A stretch of 64,000 nucleotides of DNA from Lentzea alba (GTDB taxonomy: Bacteria; Actinomycetota; Actinomycetes; Mycobacteriales; Pseudonocardiaceae). Each line of letters starts with the position of its first letter. Position 1 is the first letter of the stretch. Made by a program: the position numbers and the translations under genes. Positions 59,588-64,000 of the stretch are shown here, in pieces. The DNA is taken from the NCBI RefSeq assembly GCF_011067745.1, contig NZ_JAAMPJ010000007.1:124001-188000 (forward strand). The letters run 5' to 3'. The notes below the pieces were generated by a model, which did not search any database, had not been told where the DNA came from, and saw nothing but the letters and a program-made list of their open reading frames with translations.

Positions 59588-60460
59588 GTGTCCAAACAGC
59601 TTCACCGCCCACCAGTGCTCGACCACGCCGGTCCAACGTCGCGCGTCGACCTCAGAGAAGCCGATGCGCGGTTCCGGCGGTGGATGCACGACAACCTCAC
59701 CCACGCCGCCGACCACCTCGGCCTCACCGTTACCGGACAAGTCCGGCTCGGCCGGCTGGACCGGTCGATCAGCGCACCTGTCCACGCGGCTGGCCGGCGG
59801 CTCTGGCTTCGGGTGGTGTCGGAGGACAAGCAGTGGACCAGTGGCGACTTCTGGACCGGAAACCTCGACGCCAACGTGTTCGCCACACTGCCCAAGCCGC
59901 AGGTCCTCGACCTCTACGAGTGGGAGGAATGGCGGCAGCAACGCGCCGAGCTGATGACCTTGGCACCAGGCTCGCCCTGCTCCCCCACCGACACCCTCCG
60001 CCACCCGCTCAACCTCCCCGACCAGTGGTGGACCGACCTCCGCAGAACCATCGAGGCGGTCACGGCGACGCCGACCGAGCGAGTCAACGCCGATCAGGCC
60101 TTGGTCACCGGCAGGATCCAGCAGCACTTCGGAAACTCGGTGAACCCCGTGGTCCGCCACTGGGAAACCGTGCACGGCGACCTGCACTGGGCCAACCTCA
60201 TGGGACCGGACTTCAGCCTGCTGGACTGGGCACTGTGGGGCCGCGGTCCGGCAGGGACGGACGCAGCCACATTGCTCTGCTACAGCCTTCTCGTACCCGA
60301 CACCGCAGCACGAGTGCGCCACATCTTCGCCGACGTGCTCAACACCGACGCCGGACAACTCGCCCAGCTCTACGTCGCAGCCCGGCTGCTGCACCGAATC
60401 GACAAAGGCGACCACCCGGACCTCGCCACACCACTCAGGAAGCTCATCGAGACCCTGTGA
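59588..60460 (+). CDS. Aminoglycoside-phosphotransferase-like kinase (APH fold)
   Basis: The 290-residue protein has the APH/choline-kinase catalytic loop VHGDLHWANLM (Asp198, Asn203) and the metal Asp in LLDWALWG (Asp213). The N-terminal lobe is short, with LWLRVVSED in place of a clear ATP-binding lysine strand, so kinase activity is uncertain. GTG 59588 is preceded by GAGAGG. Probably a small-molecule kinase; no evidence for antibiotic resistance. Confidence 0.75.
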   Translation: MSKQLHRPPVLDHAGPTSRVDLREADARFRRWMHDNLTHAADHLGLTVTGQVRLGRLDRSISAPVHAAGRRLWLRVVSEDKQWTSGDFWTGNLDANVFATLPKPQVLDLYEWEEWRQQRAELMTLAPGSPCSPTDTLRHPLNLPDQWWTDLRRTIEAVTATPTERVNADQALVTGRIQQHFGNSVNPVVRHWETVHGDLHWANLMGPDFSLLDWALWGRGPAGTDAATLLCYSLLVPDTAARVRHIFADVLNTDAGQLAQLYVAARLLHRIDKGDHPDLATPLRKLIETL

Positions 60461-60869
60461 ACCGCTGTCACACTGCCTCCTCAAGTGGTGACTGCGCCTC
60501 TCCGAGACTCGCGATCAGCGCCTTGGACTCCAACTCGTCCAAACTGGACTCGGTCAGCGCGCGCACAACCTCTCCGCACTTCGCCAATGCCAAGGACAAC
60601 CAGCGAGCAACCCTCACGTTCCATTGCTGGAGCGGCACCCAGGTCTCCTACCACCTAGCCAAGTCAGGCACCGCGGTCACCGGCACGACTGCCTGTTCCT
60701 GTCCATTTCGGACGAAACCGCCGAAGACCCTCTTCTGGTCCTCGGCGGTTTCGTTTTGCTGGGGTGGCCGCTGCGGTTCCCTCTCTGGCCGCGTCGGCCA
60801 GTTCCAGGCCCGCCGCACCCAAATAACTTCGTGACAAGAGATGAACGGCCGTCACGAAGGGCACCCACC
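60461..60869. other. Intergenic region, possible gene scrap
   Basis: The plus-strand piece HFANAKDNQRATLTFHCWSG then TQVSYHLAKSGTAVTGTTAC (about 60573-60690) looks protein-like but has no signal peptide or start. The rest is the spacer and terminator before the SDR gene. Confidence 0.3.
60714..60752 (+). terminator. Hairpin terminator before the SDR gene
   Basis: Arms GAAACCGCCGAAGACC/GGTCCTCGGCGGTTTC (one G-T) followed by GTTTTG. It isolates the SDR/P450 operon from upstream transcription. Confidence 0.85.
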
Positions 60870-61745
60870 ATGAGCTACGACTTCCGGGACAAGGTCATCG
60901 CCGTCACGGGAGGCGCGGGCGGCATCGGCAGCGCCATGTGCCACCGGTTCGCCTCCGGTGGCGCCCAGTGCGTCGTGGTCGACATCGACGAGGCCCGCGC
61001 GCAGAAGGTCGCGGGTGAGCTGCCCGGTGCTCGCCACCTCGGCGTGGGCTGCGATCTCCTGAACTGGACGCAGATCGAGCAGCTGTTCGAGCGGATCGGC
61101 GAGGAGTACGGCCGGCTCGACGTGCTGGTCAACAACGTCGGCATGACCAGCACCGAACGGTTCGACGAGCGGGACATCCCCAGCATCGAGCGCGAGATCG
61201 CGCTCAACATGACCTCGCCGCTGGTCACCACGCGGCTCGGGATCGGGCTGCTGTGGAAGTCGCGCGACCCGCGGGTGATCAGCACCGTTTCGCTCGCCGG
61301 TCTCTTCCCGCAGGGCGAGACGCCGGTGTACTGCGCGTCCAAGTTCGGGTTGCGCGGCGCGATGCTGTCGATCGGGCTCGACCTGCGGGAGAAGGGCATC
61401 CTGGCCGGATCGGTGCTGCCGTCCGCGACCGACACGCCGATGCTGCGCCGCGAGGCCGTCGACGGCGGCAACTCCATGCAGTTCCAGGAGCCGCCGCAGC
61501 AGCCGTCCGACGTGGTGGCGGCCACGGTCAGCATGCTCGACAAGCCACGGCTGGAGGCCTACGCCCGGCCGCGCGAGTCGTTCAGCGCTCGGCTGGCGAT
61601 GCTGCTGCCCAACCTGCTGCCGAAGATCCTGCCGTTCTTCCGCAAGCGCGGCGACGCCGGGATGGTCCGCTACCTCGAGGACCTGGAGCGCCGCGGGCTG
61701 GCTCGCCGCAACGGCGGCCGCTGGGAGCTCGTGCCCGAACGCTGA
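60870..61745 (+). CDS. Short-chain dehydrogenase/reductase
   Basis: The 291-residue classical SDR has the cofactor motif TGGAGGIG (about 14-21), an acidic residue after beta-2 (VVDIDEA) favouring NAD, NNVG at about 90, and the catalytic YxxxK in TPVYCASKFGLRG with a Ser upstream (STVSLAG). The C-terminal tail of about 60 residues is basic and hydrophobic (AMLLPNLLPKILPFFRKR) and could touch the membrane. Only 52 bp separate it from the P450 gene, so it may oxidise the hydroxylated product. Confidence 0.9.
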   Translation: MSYDFRDKVIAVTGGAGGIGSAMCHRFASGGAQCVVVDIDEARAQKVAGELPGARHLGVGCDLLNWTQIEQLFERIGEEYGRLDVLVNNVGMTSTERFDERDIPSIEREIALNMTSPLVTTRLGIGLLWKSRDPRVISTVSLAGLFPQGETPVYCASKFGLRGAMLSIGLDLREKGILAGSVLPSATDTPMLRREAVDGGNSMQFQEPPQQPSDVVAATVSMLDKPRLEAYARPRESFSARLAMLLPNLLPKILPFFRKRGDAGMVRYLEDLERRGLARRNGGRWELVPER

Positions 61746-61797
61746 CTCCCGCACGTGTCACGAATCTGAACCACCACAGCGCGAAAGGCACAACCCG

Positions 61798-64000
61798 ATG
61801 ACGCACGTCCCCGCCACCGAGCCGATTCCCGAGCGCCCGTCCTGGCCACTGGTCGGTCACGCTCTCGACATTCCCAGCGGCGTCGACGGCCTGCTGCACG
61901 TCATGGCAGAGGCCAAGGAGCTCGGAGGGCTGTTCAAGCTCCGCGTGTTCGACCGGGAGATCAACTTCGTCTCCCGCCTCGACCTCGTCACCGAACTGTC
62001 GGACGAGACCCGGTTCCGCAAGAACCTGCACCCCGATCTGGTGCTGCTGCGCGACATCGGCGGAGACGGGCTCTTCACCGCGTACAACGACGAGCCGAAC
62101 TGGCAGAAGGCGCACGACGTCCTGTTGCCCGCGTTCTCGCTGGGCGCCATGCGCGGCTACCACTCGACGATGGTCGACGTGGCCAGGACGTTGATCGAGA
62201 AGTGGGACCACGCTCCGGACGCCGTCGACGTCACCGAGGACATGACCCGGCTGACGTTCGACACGATCGGGCTGTGCGGCTTCGGCTACGACTTCGAGTC
62301 GTTCGCCCGCACCCAGCCGCACCCGTTCGTGACGGCGCTGACGAGGGCGCTCGACTTCGCCCAGGCCAAAGGCGAGGCGCTGCCGTGGAGCGGGTTGTTC
62401 CAGTGGGGCAAGGCCGAGCAGTTCCGCGAGGACCTGGCCTGCATGCAGGACCTGGTGGACGACGTCATCCGCCGCCGCCGGGCCTCCGGTGACACCAGCA
62501 CCGGCGACCTGCTCGGCCGGATGTTGCACACCCGCGACGAACGGACCGGCGAGCCGTTGGACGACGTGAACATCCGTCACCAAGCGATCACCTTCATCAT
62601 CGCCGGACACGAGACGACCAGTGGCGCGCTGTCGTTCGCGCTGCACTACCTGACCAAGCACCCGGAAGCCCTGGCCCGCGCTCAGTCCGAAGTGGACACG
62701 CTGTGGGGCGACGCGGAGAACCCCGAGCCGGAGTACGGCGACATCGGCAAGCTCACCTACCTCCGGCAGGTGCTGGGCGAAAGCCTGCGGCTGTGGCCGA
62801 CCGCGCCGGTGTACGGCGTCGAAGCGGTCGAGGACACCGTGATCGGCGGCAAGTACGCGGTGCGCCAGGGCGAGGGGCTGCTGGTGCTGATCCCGCAGCT
62901 GCACCGCGACCCGGCGTGGGGCGACAACGTCGAGCTGTTCGACCCGGAGCGGTTCTCGCCCGAACGTGAGGAGACCCGGCCGGTGCACCTGTTCAAGCCG
63001 TTCGGCAGTGGCGAACGCGCCTGTATCGGCCGCCAGTTCGCGCTGCACGAGGCCACCCTGGTGCTGGCGCTGCTGGTGCACCGCTACCGGTTCATCGACC
63101 ACACCAACTACGAGCTGAAGATCAAGCAGTCGCTGACGCTCAAGCCGGACGCCTTCACGCTGCGCCTGGCCCGGCGCACCAGCGGCGAGCGGCGCCGTGC
63201 CACCGTGAGTGCCGACCGGACCACGGCGGTCGGCGCCACCACAGTCAGCCGTGCAGCAGGTACCGCGCTGGCCTTGCTGCACGGCTCCAACCTCGGCACC
63301 TGCACGGGGATCGCCGGAGACCTCGCCGTCGACGGCGACGAGCGCGGTTTCGCCACGACGGTGGCGGCGTTGAACGACATGGCGGGCAAACTGGCCGGGT
63401 CGGGCGACCCGGTGGTGATCGTGGCCGCCTCGTACAACGGCCGTCCCACCGACGACGCGGCACGGTTCCTCGCATGGACCGAAGAGCTCGAACCCGGTTC
63501 GCTGCAAGGACTTCCGTACGCCGTGCTCGGCGTCGGCGACCGCAACTGGGCCGCCACCTACCAACGCGTCCCGCAGCTGATCGACGAGCGGCTGGCAGCG
63601 GCGGGCGCGGTCCGGTTGCTGGAACGCGGGGCCGCGGACGCCGCCGGTGACTTCGCCGGCACCGTCGACCGCTGGACCGCGGACCTGTGGACCGCGCTGA
63701 TGGAGCGCTACGGCACCGCTCAAGCCGCCGCGGTCGAGGACGAGCCCAGCGCCGGGGTCTACGAGTTGGAGGACGCCTCCGAGTCCGTGACCGGTGAGCT
63801 CGCCGCGCGGCACGGCGTCCAGCCGATGCAGGTGCTGGAGGCCTGCGAGCTGGTGGACGTGGAGCACCCGCTCGGCCGGTCCAAGCGGTTCCTGCGCGTG
63901 CGCCTGCCGGAAGGCGTCACCTACCGCACCGGCGACCACTTCGCGGTCCTCCCGCACAACCCGGACGATCTGGTGCAGCGCGTCGCCGCCCGCTTCGGGC
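61798..64000 (+). CDS. Self-sufficient cytochrome P450-reductase fusion, CYP102-like (3' truncated)
   Basis: 734 residues are visible and the frame runs off the window. The heme domain (1 to about 465) has the I-helix AGHETTSG (269-276, Thr273/274), ExxR in GESLRLW and the heme-binding PFGSGERACIGRQFAL with Cys409. A linker leads to an FMN flavodoxin domain (about 481-640; LHGSNLGTCTG is the phosphate loop). The FAD/NADPH reductase domain then begins near residue 660. The layout matches P450 BM3, a fatty-acid hydroxylase. A long antisense frame over this gene is a GC-rich artefact. Confidence 0.93.
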   Translation, partial: MTHVPATEPIPERPSWPLVGHALDIPSGVDGLLHVMAEAKELGGLFKLRVFDREINFVSRLDLVTELSDETRFRKNLHPDLVLLRDIGGDGLFTAYNDEPNWQKAHDVLLPAFSLGAMRGYHSTMVDVARTLIEKWDHAPDAVDVTEDMTRLTFDTIGLCGFGYDFESFARTQPHPFVTALTRALDFAQAKGEALPWSGLFQWGKAEQFREDLACMQDLVDDVIRRRRASGDTSTGDLLGRMLHTRDERTGEPLDDVNIRHQAITFIIAGHETTSGALSFALHYLTKHPEALARAQSEVDTLWGDAENPEPEYGDIGKLTYLRQVLGESLRLWPTAPVYGVEAVEDTVIGGKYAVRQGEGLLVLIPQLHRDPAWGDNVELFDPERFSPEREETRPVHLFKPFGSGERACIGRQFALHEATLVLALLVHRYRFIDHTNYELKIKQSLTLKPDAFTLRLARRTSGERRRATVSADRTTAVGATTVSRAAGTALALLHGSNLGTCTGIAGDLAVDGDERGFATTVAALNDMAGKLAGSGDPVVIVAASYNGRPTDDAARFLAWTEELEPGSLQGLPYAVLGVGDRNWAATYQRVPQLIDERLAAAGAVRLLERGAADAAGDFAGTVDRWTADLWTALMERYGTAQAAAVEDEPSAGVYELEDASESVTGELAARHGVQPMQVLEACELVDVEHPLGRSKRFLRVRLPEGVTYRTGDHFAVLPHNPDDLVQRVAARFG

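Noticed and set aside
12341..62700. Recurring short word AATGTGGAC/AAAGTGGAC across the window
   Set aside because: Copies lie mostly inside genes in varying contexts. It looks like a codon or oligonucleotide bias rather than a binding site.
61582..63957. Long minus-strand open frame opposite the P450
   Set aside because: The plus strand encodes a P450-reductase fusion with all key motifs. The antisense frame is a by-product of GC-rich third positions.
1..64000. CRISPR arrays, rRNA genes or complete insertion sequences
   Set aside because: No regularly spaced repeats, rRNA stretches or intact transposase genes with terminal repeats were seen; only an IS3-like fragment and a recombinase remnant.

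Overview
The window is high-GC actinobacterial DNA (GTG and TTG starts, leaderless promoters, ROK/TetR/GntR/HxlR regulators, many secreted enzymes with C-terminal ricin-type lectin domains). DUF5994, the DUF6307-like small protein, the Cys-rich small proteins and the CYP102-type P450 fit a member of the Pseudonocardiales (Lentzea/Saccharothrix/Actinosynnema-like). That placement is inferred from gene content only. No rRNA, tRNA or CRISPR array was recognised.

Layout. 0-4.3 kb: 3' end of a chorismatase gene (edge of a secondary-metabolite locus), a TetR repressor with a divergent esterase, a small secreted protein, a decayed CBM42 fragment and a GntR/FCD regulator. 4.3-14.8 kb: one compact minus-strand operon of ten genes. 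A sugar ABC importer (ATPase, two permeases, binding lipoprotein) leads directly into ebo genes (UbiA prenyltransferase EboC, a TIM-barrel/EboA fusion, TatD-like EboB, EboE, phosphodiesterase EboF) and ends with a small HTH protein. Nearly every junction overlaps by 1-4 nt. EboD (dehydroquinate-synthase-like) is absent. 14.8-24.3 kb: a divergent ROK regulator, a polyprenyl diphosphate synthase with a membrane protein, a huge ThuA/sugar-dehydrogenase/lectin fusion with a sugar phosphate isomerase, and a second ROK paralogue. 24.3-41.1 kb: an extracellular carbohydrate-utilisation island on the minus strand (GH54 arabinofuranosidase, ThuA/DUF1080, sugar dehydrogenase, GH39-like, GH2, beta-helix protein). 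Each of these carries a ricin-type lectin domain, and an inositol-phosphate synthase and a PfpI protein lie among them. 41-47.5 kb: small genes, an IS3-like scrap, an S1 protease, a broken cutinase/PETase-like gene, an intact GH30 enzyme and another broken gene. 47.5-60.5 kb: small stress and housekeeping-type genes, several duplicated (two HPF-like proteins, DUF5994 plus a decayed copy, CspA plus a miniature copy), a desaturase, a transglutaminase-like protein and a tyrosine-recombinase remnant. 60.9-64 kb: an SDR gene followed by a self-sufficient CYP102-type P450 cut by the window end.

How it fits together. The secreted arabinofuranosidase, galactanase-type GH30, GH39-like and GH2 enzymes, together with ThuA/DUF1080/GSDH proteins, suggest degradation and oxidation of plant-type glycans outside the cell and uptake by the ABC importer. 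The same palindrome (TGGC-N8-GCCA) lies at the importer/ebo promoter, the sugar isomerase/ThuA promoter and the beta-helix gene, beside two paralogous ROK genes, so a shared ROK regulon is likely. The striking point is that ebo genes, elsewhere linked to moving a metabolite out of the cytoplasm, are transcriptionally coupled to this sugar importer. An inositol-phosphate synthase and a prenyl diphosphate synthase lie nearby and could feed the UbiA enzyme.
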